Shown here: one piece after another, positions 23,727 through 34,030 of the stretch
How positions within the stretch are numbered: position 1 is the stretch's first letter
How the letters are laid out: each line of letters begins with the position of its first letter
Source: Peromyscus leucopus
Taxonomy: Eukaryota > Chordata > Mammalia > Rodentia > Cricetidae
NCBI RefSeq assembly: GCF_004664715.2
Contig: NC_051071.1
Location: 34,684,030-34,748,029, forward strand
Direction: 5' to 3'
Length of the DNA: 64,000 nucleotides
Program-made: the position numbers and the translations under genes
Notes under the pieces: model-generated
The model's input: the letters and a program-made list of their open reading frames with translations, nothing else
The model's database searches: none
What the model was told of the DNA's origin: nothing

Positions 23727-24310
23727 ATAGTTTATCTCATTTCTCAATTTTATCAAAGTAGCCACTGGGGGACATGGGGGGGGGGAATGCAGCACAATCA
23801 AGCTTTTTGATTGAGCTCATATGAGAATATAATCAAAATTTCAGAATTGAAGGAGCCTCTTTCATTGTTGATTAGTCATTAGAACGTCCGTCAGGTTTCA
23901 CTAAGAAGTGATTTTTTTCACCCCATTTCTGTGGCTCCAGTGCTGAGTCTGATTAAGCTCTGTGGCAGGTACTTGCAGATAGGCAGTACTCATATGTCCC
24001 TTTAAAATGGACTTTGCAAGTGTACTCTTAGCTTAAATGTCCCAAGCTGTTTCCCCAGATTGTAGAGTAGACCAGAGATAATCTTAGCATATAAAATGAA
24101 TCTTCCACACAAATATTCATCATCACTACTACTTGTGTGTGTTTCCAGAGAAAGCCAAGAGTATGAGTATGTATGTGCACCCCCCTTTTTTTAAAAAAAA
24201 AAAAAACAACAAAACAATATCAAGAAACAGTAAATCCACAGGAGTAAGATCACACAAGTTGAAATCACATATAATTTGTTTAACAGTTCATGGGGCATTT
24301 GGAAATAAAC
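23727..24310. other. single-copy DNA, nothing recognised
   Basis: Contains a G9 run near 23778 and an A13 run at 24193-24206. No gene seen. Confidence 0.5.
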
Positions 24311-24324
24311 ATCCCATCTTTTAT

Positions 24325-24490
24325 GCCGGGCGGTGGTGGCGCACGCCTTTAATCCCAGCACTCGGGAGGCAGAGCCAGGCGGATCTCTGTGAGTTCGAGG
24401 CCAGCCTGGGCTACCAAGTGAGCTCCAGGAAAGGCGCAAACTTACGCAGAGAAACCCTGTCTCGAAAAACCAAAAAAAAAAAAAAAAAAA
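24325..24490 (+). repeat. young B1 SINE
   Basis: Full plus-strand B1 ('gccgggcggtggtggcgcac' to a long A-tail) with a perfect 13 bp TSD 'atcccatctttta' (24311-24323 and 24491-24503). The 123-codon frame 24133-24504 is partly B1 translation. Confidence 0.97.
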
Positions 24491-24589
24491 ATCCCATCTT
24501 TTAAACTGCAGTATAATAAAAATATGAAGACTAATCTCTCAAGAATGAATACAATTTAAGATGAAGGTTCAATTGTTATGGATCAGTAT

Positions 24590-24830
24590 AGCACACTTGG
24601 TTAAGAATGAGAGTCCTGGAAGTAGAGGCTGTGTGTTTTGTGTGTTTAAATCTCAGCACAGTTGCTCTCCAGCAGAATAAACTTTCCATGTCATCTGATC
24701 ACTTTTCTTCATCTGGGTCTGGCTTAGTGGGCTGTGCATAAAACATAAATGAGTTCATATCCTTTGTAAACTTCTCAAGACAGTGCCTCATGTATACTGT
24801 GTTATATAAGTATTTATTTAATAATTTCCT
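24590..24830 (+). repeat. MIR SINE relic
   Basis: 'aatgagagtcctggaagtag', 'tttaaatctcagcacagttg' and 'cacttttcttcatctgggtc' keep the MIR order. The end near 24780 ('gacagtgcctcatgtatac') matches the MIR 3' part. Confidence 0.6.
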
Positions 24831-25394
24831 GTCCTGAAAGCTTTATATCTGAAACATCCTTCATTATCTTTCTTTATTTAAGGTTCCCCCTACCCTTTCT
24901 CCTTCAATTTTGAGGTCTTTGGTAATCAACCCTGCTCTGCCATAGCTTTTACATTTGTATCACACTATAGACAGATGGTAAATCTCTTGAGATTCTTCAT
25001 TCCTTAGTTGACCATTGAGTGCCAAGGAATGGCTCGAGGCAGAGCCTTTGGGTGCATAGCTGTACATGGATCAAATACATGGAATTTTCTCATGAAGAAT
25101 AGTGTGAGCAGACATGTTCTACAGGCATTGAAAAACTGCCACAAGAGAGGTTTAAATAACATATATAACGCATGTGTCTCATTCATCCTTAGCCTTAAAT
25201 GTCTGTCAAGTAGTAGGAGTTCCACAACATTATACATTAGTCCACTACAGTTACTTTGGAGGTATAAGGAAATTTGTTCAGCTCTCCCCTGTGGGCTTTG
25301 TCTAAAGTGTGATGAAGAGGTACAGTAACTGCATCCCGAAGACTGTGAAAAGGCCCCAGTGACTTGTCACAGGATGGAGAGCTGCTGTTTGAAT
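24831..25394. other. single-copy DNA, nothing recognised
   Basis: Overlapping open frames on opposite strands (25008-25328 plus, 25004-25237 minus) have no recognisable domain. Confidence 0.5.
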
Positions 25395-25730
25395 GTAGTA
25401 CAGGGATTGCAGCTATCAATTGAGTATGGATAGTGTTCTTCGAGGATTGATACCTGAGGTACAGAGAGGTGCTGTGAATCTTTAGGAGGTGGGGCCTAAT
25501 GTGAGGTCCTTAGGTCCCTGGAAATGTTTACCAGTCTCTCAGTCTCCCTCTCCTTGGCTCATGGGAGTGCTCCTCTGACAAGTTCTATTACTGTGCTGTG
25601 ATTCCCTCACACCTTGCTAGAAACCTAAACCAAGTATAAGAATCTTATACTTGAGCCTTTAAGTTTGTGGGCCCAACTAATGTAGGCCCTGTTAGAGATT
25701 TCAATATAGTGACACAAAGCTAATGAACAC
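25395..25730 (+). repeat. MaLR-type LTR relic
   Basis: 'gaatctttaggaggtggggc', 'ctaatgtgaggtccttaggt' and the end 'caatatagtgacacaaagct' match the order of a mammalian MaLR LTR (gGAGGTGGGGCCTAAT... to ...TAGCGACACAAAACTAA). Confidence 0.65.
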
Positions 25731-28406
25731 ATTTCACTAGATGGAGAATGTATTTTGTCTACATAGATGGTTAACGTCAACCAGTGTAGAGTGGATGCAA
25801 TTCCCCTTTGAGGTTCATGCTCTCAATGTAGATTACTTCAGTCTTCACCACCTAATACCTAAGCACTGGTTATATGTCATTACTGAGCACATAAAAAGAT
25901 ACATAGGGTTTTAAAGATCAGATATGAAGAAAAGAAGAAATCTAACTTTTAAAACACTATTGGTTATGTGTCAAAATGGTAGGCCCATTATTATAATCAT
26001 TGTGTCATTTTAAATATAATAAAAATTAGTTTTATTTGTCTACTTTTATCATGTTTAAGGTGCTACTAAATATTTTAAGTGGAAATTGGCTTGCAGTATA
26101 ATTCTTTTGAATATCTCAGCCTTAGGGTATGGTTGTGAAAAACTTTATAGGCACTTATTGTGTGTTGATGGTACACTGGGCCTCCTGCAACTTGCCGGTA
26201 ATGAAAAAGAGAAATCCCATAGTCCACAGAGAGAAACAGGTACACAAGCATCTATCTATGATGCTGTAGTTAAGTGGCAATATTGTATGGAGTAAAGGTG
26301 TATGAAGTCATGTCATTGTGATATAGTGAATGTGAACTCTTATTCTGCAACCTGATTAGGGCAGTCATCATTTGATTTTCTGATTCGTAAGCTTCTTGTA
26401 TGTGTAATGGTTATCATTTTGTAGCACTTATAAAGGTTTAGTAGATGAGTTTATGTGGATTAACTACCCGACCAAAGGTGATTTGTTTATGGCAGTACAA
26501 TCCATAGGACGTGGTGGTAGGAATTCCATTTTCAGGGCTTTGTAGCAGTTGGTTATTTACTTTCCCCAAGTTACCCATGATTCTCTCAGCAGGAATATTA
26601 TCCTCCCTGATTTAGATTGAGTTTCCCCTTCTTTCTCTCCTTCAAATTCTCTTTACATTATTATTTATATTCCGGAGACTACAATACATGGTAATTACTA
26701 TGCCTCAGGTTATGGCTCCATACAAAATACAACGTGATTATTGTTCATCTGTTTTTTTTCTTAATGCTTAATGGTATATCTTTACTGGGCATCAATAATC
26801 ATCTAATTGCTTTGTAGTTACTGAAATAAAATATAATGCTCTGTTAGATATTTCTTAATCTCATCCTGTGTTTAGGACTTCTCTCATTTGGTGGTGAGGG
26901 CAACCGTTGTTCACAAATCCGGCCAACTCTGGTCACACTTGCTGTTTTGATGAGACCAGGCAGCATCTGAACCTGTGACAATGCCCTGAGGCATGCTGGG
27001 AAAATCACTGTTGCCTAAAATGAGGTCTGTCTGATATGGCATAAGACACTTGGCTTTTTTGTTTCTACTTAGAATTTGAATGAAATTGCTTTCCCTTCTC
27101 CATTTACTATTTTCATATTCATGCTCAAATGTGTACTGCCTGGGTTTCCTTTAAAAAAATAATTTCATTAGATTGAATTTTTGCTAATGTTTCTGCCACT
27201 AGAAATGATAGCAACAGTTTAACCTTCCGTTTATTAAGTGGGAATTGGAATGTAAATGCACCCATGGAAAATGTAGCTGCCCAGAAGAGCGAATATGAAA
27301 ATAGGCAAAGAATTATAAAACAGTTTCTGTGGATGGAGTAAGCTATATTAAGAACTCACATCAAATTATACTGTTTCCTCATGCTGGCTCACTCACAAGG
27401 TCATTGTCATGCACTGTGAAGTTTCAGATCACACACAGCTGGAAATAAGGAATCCACTAAGTCAGAATAAAGATCGTAAAGCTGAAACAATAGATTCAAA
27501 CTACAATGTTATTTTTAAAATACTGTTGCTTGGTTCCAAGAAGACCAGTCAGATATGTACACATTTGGAGATAAGAGTCTTAAATCCCACATATGAAGGA
27601 TCGTGAATGCAAACCATAGAGATTCAGAGGAGATGTCAACTTCAGGCTGGTATTTAAGAGAAAAACAATGACTAATATTAAGAATTGTGGATAATAAACC
27701 TGGTTGGATAAACGAGGATTATGTCATTTGCTTCTGAATACACATGAAGTTAAACAAGTATCTATTTATTGAGCACTTAGTAGATGATTTTTCTTAACTG
27801 TTCAGACAACATTTTATCTTAGTTTGCCATTCTGGGAAATATTAATTCACTGTGTCTGTGTCTAACACTTTTCATTCCATGTATGACAATCAAATAGTTA
27901 TCTATGTGTGACTACCAATGGCTTTACACTGTACATCTCCAAGTTACCTGAATTATATATTTCTGACTATGTAGAATGCAAAACAAGACTTATATAATCT
28001 ATCCCTGGCCTATCTTCTGTCATATTGTCTGCCACATTGCTAGTTATAGAGGAATACACTGGATTTCCCCAGAACTTACCAAAAGGGCACCTTATCCCAA
28101 TGGAGAGGGACAGGAGAATCTTCTTGGCTAAGACCCACATCTGTCATAACCTAGGCAGATGCATATAGTGAATCATAAATATTTATTTTATCAGCAAATA
28201 GCATCCATTGTAGAGAAGCCTCATTTTTTCTAATATTTTCTAAGTCTCCCAAGCATTTAATTCATTGCCCCTACTCTCTGATTGTTGAACTAACCTGCCA
28301 TGATCTGTTTTAGTGACTTTTTCTAGCCTAGTGTTAAACTTCCCCGAGTTACATAGATTGTCAGTGAAGAAACCAAGCAATGCTATTTATTCATCTAATA
28401 TATATT
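25731..28406. other. mostly single-copy DNA, small L2 relic
   Basis: 26135-26290 ('ggcacttattgtgtgttgat') resembles a reverse L2 end, and 27756-27790 similarly. Otherwise no gene or repeat recognised over about 2.6 kb. Open frames of 60-70 codons appear random. Confidence 0.45.
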
Positions 28407-28570
28407 TAATCTGGGCATGGTGGCACATTCTCATAAGCTCAGTACTCCAGAGAAGGAAGCAGGAAGTTCTGAAGTGTAAGGTCATCCTTGGCTATGTAGT
28501 GAGTTGGAGATGAGCCTGGGATACATTAGACCCTACCTCAAAAACAAAGCAAAGCAAAACAAACCAACCA
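28407..28570 (+). repeat. old B1/B4-type SINE
   Basis: 'ctgggcatggtggcacattc', 'aagctcagtactccagagaa', then 'cttggctatgtagtgagttg' and 'cctgggatacattagaccct' before an A-rich tail of (CAAAG)/(CAAAA) units. Much older than the young B1 group. Confidence 0.7.
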
Positions 28571-28778
28571 TAGTGGGTGAGGATCTTACAGTGTCAAACA
28601 CTGTGCTAGTTGCTCAGGTCGTAATAGAGAATAACATTGAGACCATCTTTGACCTAATGGAATTTGCATTCTATTTATAAGCCTACCATCAAACAAGCAA
28701 ACAGTAAATAAAACAATTTAGAATTTTGATGAAGTGTAAAGAAAGAACCCGAGGGCTCAGTATGCGTAGGAGGTGACC

Positions 28779-29278
28779 TGTAGCACGAATCTTAAAAGTT
28801 CTTATTAATAAAATCAAACCGGAGGCCAGTTATTGGGGTCAATGCTGGTAGATCAGAGAGATAGAACAAACCACAGCTACCTCACCTTGCCTGATCCTCA
28901 GCTGGTCTTGTCTCCTCAGAGGCCTCTGAGTCCTCATCCAGAATGGGTCTCAGCTGAATTGCTGCTCAAAAGCCTAAAATCCAGCCAAATGCTTAACCAA
29001 CCAAATGCTTCTAGTTTCTGGTCCTCACACCTTATATACCTTTCTGCTTTCTACCACCACTCCCTGAGATTAAAGGCTTGCTTTCTGGGATTAAAGGAGT
29101 GATGAGTCACCATGCTTGGCTGTATCCTTAAACACTTGGATTTCTGCCTCTGGAATGCTAGGATTAAAGGCGTGTGCTACCACTGCCTATCCTCTATGTT
29201 TAATATTGTGGCTGTTCTGTCTCTGACCCCAGATAAGTTTATTGGCATGCACAATATTTTGGGGAACACAATACCACA
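28779..29278 (-). mobile_element. solo LTR (~490 bp family) with perfect 6 bp TSD
   Basis: 500 bp from 'tgtagcacgaatcttaaaag' to 'ggggaacacaataccaca'. The hexamer 'gtgacc' stands directly on both sides (28773-28778 and 29279-29284), a TSD length typical of ERV2-class elements. On the minus strand it carries the TATA-like 'gtatataaggtgtg' and B1-like modules; on the plus strand these appear as 'gggattaaaggcgtgtgcta' and 'ctgggattaaaggagtgatg'. No internal region is present, consistent with LTR-LTR recombination. It sits inside an L2 fossil whose sequence continues on both sides. Confidence 0.85.
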
Positions 29279-29543
29279 GTGACCTTTAACATTGAAGATT
29301 TGTCTGAAGGGGTGACAATGAGCATGAGATATGGAGAGAAGGACTGACCAAAGGTATTCCATTGGTAAAATCCAGAGTTGGGAAAGAAGGCGCTGGATTT
29401 GAAGAGAAAGGGAAGGAGCCACAGACTGGAGGATAGTGAGTATGAGTGAAGAAAAGGATTTTAAAGAAGGTCTTCAGGCAATGACATGGTGAGGAATTTG
29501 GACCTGGTTCTTAGGGCATTGGAAAACCAATGGCAGATTTTTT

Positions 29544-29694
29544 TTTTTTTTTCGAGACAGAGTTTCTCTGTGTAGCTTTGTGCCTTTCCTGGAACTCACT
29601 TGGTAGCCCAGGCTGGCCTCGAACTGACAAAGATCCGCCTGCCTCTGCCTCCCGAGTGCTGGGATTAAAGGCGTGCGCCACCACCGCCCGGCCT
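29544..29694 (-). repeat. young B1 SINE
   Basis: Reverse B1 from 'cgagacagagtttctctgtg' to 'cgccaccaccgcccggcc'. Perfect 15 bp TSD 'aatggcagatttttt' at 29529-29543 and 29695-29709. The 63-codon frame 29530-29721 is a B1 translation. Confidence 0.97.
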
Positions 29695-29899
29695 AATGGC
29701 AGATTTTTTAAACAAGCCTAGGTTGAAGGTATGATGGAAGAGGGAGAGGAAGTGGGAAAATGTTGGTCACACAGTCTCCAGTTTTCAAATCTCTTAGAAT
29801 GGATGAATGGGGGACAGATGTCATGACAAAGAGGTTCCTAGGAGATGGTTGTAATTGTCTAGGTCAGAGTTGAAAGTGGACTAGACTTTCAGCCATTGA

Positions 29900-31866
29900 G
29901 AAAGCATTCAGTGCGTACTGTGTTCAGATCTTCTCTTAGCAAGCAAACTGTGATGAAGTACATCTCCACGCATAAAGAGATCCATCAGTAGAGGAAAACG
30001 GTTCAGACTTCTCCTGTAGGATTGACATATATCAGCAGCAGGAAACATGAACTAAAGCAGCTCAGAAAAAGGGAGTCATTGTCCCTGGCATAGTGCCAAT
30101 CAAAAGGCTTCACAGTGGAGGCAGCAATTAGCGTGGTCCAAAGGTTGAGAGAAGTTGACAGGTGGCCATGGGCATAAAGAACTTTGCCTGCTGTTGTCCT
30201 CTGTGGTGTATGGCTAGGACTGCAAGTCAGTCCTCAGATCTTGAGTCTGGCTGAAATATGGGGAGCAGAGAGAGAAGGCCCGCATCTCTCCGAGCCTAGT
30301 TAGTATCGGCTTCGAGAGCAACAGTTTCGCCTCCTTTCTGATCTTTTCCATTTTCCCTACCCGACGTAGGCATTGGCAAAGAGACTATCGCTAATGAAGT
30401 TGCACCGGCTTCATAACCCCTGATGATTTGGCGTGCTGTTCTATGGCTGAAGTTTCCACTTTGATTGGACGAGGCCCAAAACAGAGAGTTGACTACTTCT
30501 GGTGATTAAAAGCTCCCTTGATGATTTTTTAAAGGGACTGTTCAAAGCTTTTAGTGCTGCTGAGTAGGGAATTACACTTCACCTCCCTAAAACTCCTCTA
30601 GCAAATGCACACGGACACATTAGGCTCTCTTTCCCGCTGTACGACACAGCAGAGAATTTCTTTTAAGAGTAGCAGCCTTTTAGTGGGAGGTTAAATGACG
30701 CCTGTGTATATAATTTATAAGGCGCTCAGAACTTTCCGTACAAAAGCATATTGGAAAAGTAAAATTATTCTTACTTTCATTATTGTTAGCTTTCACTGTT
30801 CTCATAAGAGATATTTGTTTCCGAGCTGAGGATACAAAGCAAGATTGTGGGTCATAAGCAAAAAAAGAGAATAGATGTAAATTAAGGGTAAACAGCCAAA
30901 CCAGATAAGGATGAGTAGCGGAGGACATTTATTTTTCCTTGAAATGGTAATTATTGTACAGATTATGTTAGCTACCTTTCTGAAAGTGTTGTTGAGAATA
31001 ACTGGTTGGTTTGTGTGTGTGCGTGAATGTGCACACACTACCCATACCTATAAATTATTTGGAACATCTGTTTTTTTTTTTTCTTCTGCATAGACACGTC
31101 CTATAGACGAATGGTCAGATTTCATAATTAGCATCAGGATGCTTGCAGATTGAGATGCAGAAATGAAGATAATGTACTTTTGTCTATCTGCTTCTCATTA
31201 AAGGTTTGCTCTGCACACTGGTACCTTATCAGAATTTAGACAATATTATACCCAGGGGGTGGGAATGGGAATGGAAGCATAATGTGAAGTTTGATTAATG
31301 TTTCAGTCCCTTTAGGATAAAAAAGCACAGGTTAAATCAATCTTTTCCCATTATTATTAAATTAAGTAAAACCTTATAGGATGTTTTTAGATTATATATC
31401 TCAAGTACGTTTATGTTAGGATTATATGTAACCACATATAATAATAAAACATCAAAAACAGAGAATTAGGTAAAAAGAAGTTGATTGCTGTCTTGGTTAA
31501 AGAGGACTGGAAGTAGGGAGAACTACCCCTTGTTACTAGGTACCTTGGCTCCTTTTATCTTATTATTCTGCCATTCTTGCAAGTTGTCTCTATCCAGAGT
31601 GGCTAGTCTGATTTCAGCTAACCTATTAACATTCCTTATAGCTGGAGGGAGCAAGGCGTTGTTGTTGATTTTAAGTATGTATTTTCTTTGTCATTGGCCA
31701 CTTAGACATTTTACTAACCTTTTATATATCCCTAGGCAGAAATACCTAACTGACAGGGAGGCTGAAATTACATTTTGTCATAGTGGGCCCAACTAAAAGT
31801 AATTACGGTGAACAAACAGTAAAGCCGATTAATAGCCTCTGTTATAGTTAGATTGACTTGAAGTAC
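29900..31866. other. repeat-poor block
   Basis: About 2 kb with no recognisable transposon, unusual for this window. It contains the CpG-retaining stretch near 30280-30471 and several AT-rich segments with homeodomain-type cores (for example 'cataattagcatcaggatgc' near 31123). No exon recognised. Confidence 0.5.
30280..30471. promoter_or_regulatory. CpG-retaining segment, candidate enhancer or promoter
   Basis: I count 11 CpG dinucleotides in 192 bp (for example in 'tatcggcttcgagagc', 'cccgacgtag' and 'gcaccggcttc'), while flanking sequence has very few. Near the right end is 'ttgattggacgagg', which contains an inverted CCAAT core. No TATA box or open frame makes it a clear promoter. Retained CpGs suggest low germline methylation or constraint. 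Function is inferred only. Confidence 0.3.
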
Positions 31867-31888
31867 TTTTTTTTTTTTTTTTTTTTTT
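31867..31888. repeat. poly(T) run, 22 bases
   Basis: A T run followed by 'gagacaagaaggagttgg'. Only the first few bases recall a B1, so the source of the A-tail is unclear. Confidence 0.85.
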
Positions 31889-32273
31889 GAGACAAGAAGG
31901 AGTTGGTGCAGTTTAAAGCTGGTTGGTTTTATTGCATGCAATTAGATTTTATGCGGTATGGTATATGGAGGGACTGGAGTACTGTATTCTAATCTAACTT
32001 CCTATGTCTAGCTTCAGTAGCCTCGTCTTTAAATAAGGAATTTGTGCCATAGGCCCTCTAGGAATTCTCTCAATTCTTAGTACCTTCCTTCGTTTGCGAG
32101 GGTCTATAATTAAGCTGGGCATGTCTGTATATATATACTCTCATATATGATGATGTATGTAACTTACAACCCTTTCCTAGAGAAGAGGATAGATGCGTAT
32201 AACCAGTCACATTGACGAAGAATGTCATCTCATACTTTTCAATTTGGACATTTCTTATTCTTTATGAAAATGA

Positions 32274-32276
<3 letters not shown>

Positions 32277-32310
<34 letters not shown>

Positions 32311-33205
32311 TTTGTTACAGTGGCTGTACTTTTTAAACTACCCTAGCACCAGCCCTGCAGCTAAGCTTTAGCCTGCAGGGAATTCTGTTCCCCCAGACAA
32401 TGGTTCGGTTGCTGCTGCTAAAAGGAGTTCTAACTAAATCTCTATAGTTCTAATAAAACTCCTGATTCAAAAGCTAGGGTGAAAACTTGGGAGCTCAGAG
32501 AGTTAGAGTAGCAACTGATTAACTCTCTCTCTTTGCTGACATCCAGGGAAGCCACTGCCTTCCACATCGCCCCAACAAGGAAAAAACAAAAAACAAAAAA
32601 CAAAACAAAAAACACTCTAAGCTCCTCCCTGCTACTTCCTGCCAATCAGTTGCTAACCCCACCTCCCTGGGAGGGATTAATTTTATTTAATTAACGCGAA
32701 TGCAACATATCTTTACATAGTTAACAAATGCAGTATGAACAAATGTAGCACATCCTTGCTTAGTTTAACAATTATTACACATGATTGCACCTGTGTACAA
32801 GTTGAAATGCCGAGAGACTCAGCTGGGCATCGTTTTCTTCTCTTAACTCGGAAGCCAACTTTCCATCTCAAAGAACAGCTCTTCAGCTTTTCTTGCTTTG
32901 AGTGCTGTGACTTACTTTCTGTCCTCTGTGGGAATCCTTCCTCTAGAACTGTTGGACTTGTGTTCTTAAATATGTGGTGTGGGAAAGTCCATGGTACTTT
33001 TGAGTTGCCCAGGCATAGTGATGCTAATATTGCTGCGAGACCACCATGTGGACAGCTGTGTTCCCTGCTTAGTGCACACCATTTCATTTGGTTGCACAAA
33101 GCAGACCTCCCTCTTCTTGGGACTTGCTTTGTGCTGCTTGGTTGCTGTTCTGAAAGTCATTCCAGCTGTCCTCCTTTGAAGCACTGGGGTTCTGTGTCCT
33201 TCTAA
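32277..33205 (-). mobile_element. poly(A)-tailed minus-strand retro-insertion, LTR-like 3' half
   Basis: A T31 run (32277-32307) marks an A-tail on the minus strand. Reading the minus strand, 32760 to 32308 resembles a mys-type LTR ('cattcatactgcatttg'-like start in diverged form, an AATAAA near its beginning, a TTGTTT-rich middle). The preceding part (33205 to 32760) matches nothing I know but is open on both strands: 156 codons at 32735-33205 plus and 128 codons at 32713-33099 minus. No protein domain is visible in either. I could not find a clean TSD. It could be a polyadenylated ERV or cellular transcript copied by L1. Confidence 0.45.
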
Positions 33206-33669
33206 ACTACCTTAGTATGTCTTAATAGAATAATTGTGAAACAGTTGTGTAAGAACTAGTAGAAAAAAAGCCAACTGAAGTAATCAAAACAAAAGATTAG
33301 TGGTTATTCCTCTTAATTGCTGTAAATTCTTAACATAATAAGGAAAATAATTCTGAAATGACACCACTTTTCCCAGATCCTATGGACTAAGGTAAAAGGG
33401 TAAACAAATTAACGGACTAAATTCTGTCTTTCTATGGTTTTGAAGAAGAAAAAAAAGCCGTTGACTAGTTAAATGTTTTAGATTGAATTTTAGGCTAATA
33501 GGAAATTTCTTCATAAATAGGTCCAAAAAGGCCAAATATAGGCAATTTGTAATGGCTCAATTATAAAGCAGCAGTTTCCACTCAGGGTAAAATGATATCT
33601 TTGATTTTAAAGCTAACATTATTTGCAATTTCTACTCAGCCACATGGATTCAGTTTTAAAAGTGTTTTA
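33206..33669. other. AT-rich DNA, nothing recognised
   Basis: No gene or clear repeat. Confidence 0.5.
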
Positions 33670-33992
33670 GGGCTGGGGAGATTGCTTAGTAGGTGAAACA
33701 TAGAATATACATGTATGAAGTTCTGAATTTGAATTCTCAGGACACACGTAAAGAAAGATGAGGTAGCATGCAACTATAATGCCAGCAGTCCCACAGTGAG
33801 ATGGAAATGGAGACAGGACAATCTCTGGTAGTTCATGGGCCATCTAGTCTGGCATATGCAACATTGAACAATGAAAAGACCCCTCTCAACAAGGTGGCAG
33901 GTGAGGACCGACCCCCAAGCATGTCTTTTGACTTCCACATATGTGCCATGGAAAACACTCACACAAACATGTACACATTCACATAGAGAGGC

Positions 33993-34028
<36 letters not shown>
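33670..34028 (+). repeat. B3 SINE with (CA)n tail
   Basis: 'gggctggggagattgcttag', 'agacaggacaatctctggta', 'aacaaggtggcaggtgagga', 'cttccacatatgtgccatgg' follow the B3 order, ending with (CA)n at 33992-34028. Confidence 0.9.

Positions 34029-34029
<1 letters not shown>

Positions 34030-34030
<1 letters not shown>

Larger units (their letters stand above)
28583..29900 (-). repeat. ancient L2-like LINE relic, interrupted twice
   Basis: Pieces in order are 28583-28778, 29279-29543 and 29695-29900. They read 'aaacactgtgctagttgctc', 'aacaagcaaacagtaaataa', the break at 'gaggtgacc', then 'gacaatgagcatgagatatg', 'gtcttcaggcaatgacatgg', 'ggacctggttcttagggcat', and beyond the B1 'gatggttgtaattgtctagg'. 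This is the reverse L2 3' region in its usual order once the LTR and B1 are removed. Confidence 0.6.

Noticed and set aside
24133..24504. 123-codon plus-strand open frame
   Set aside because: Its second half is B1 sequence in a frame seen repeatedly in other B1 copies of the window.
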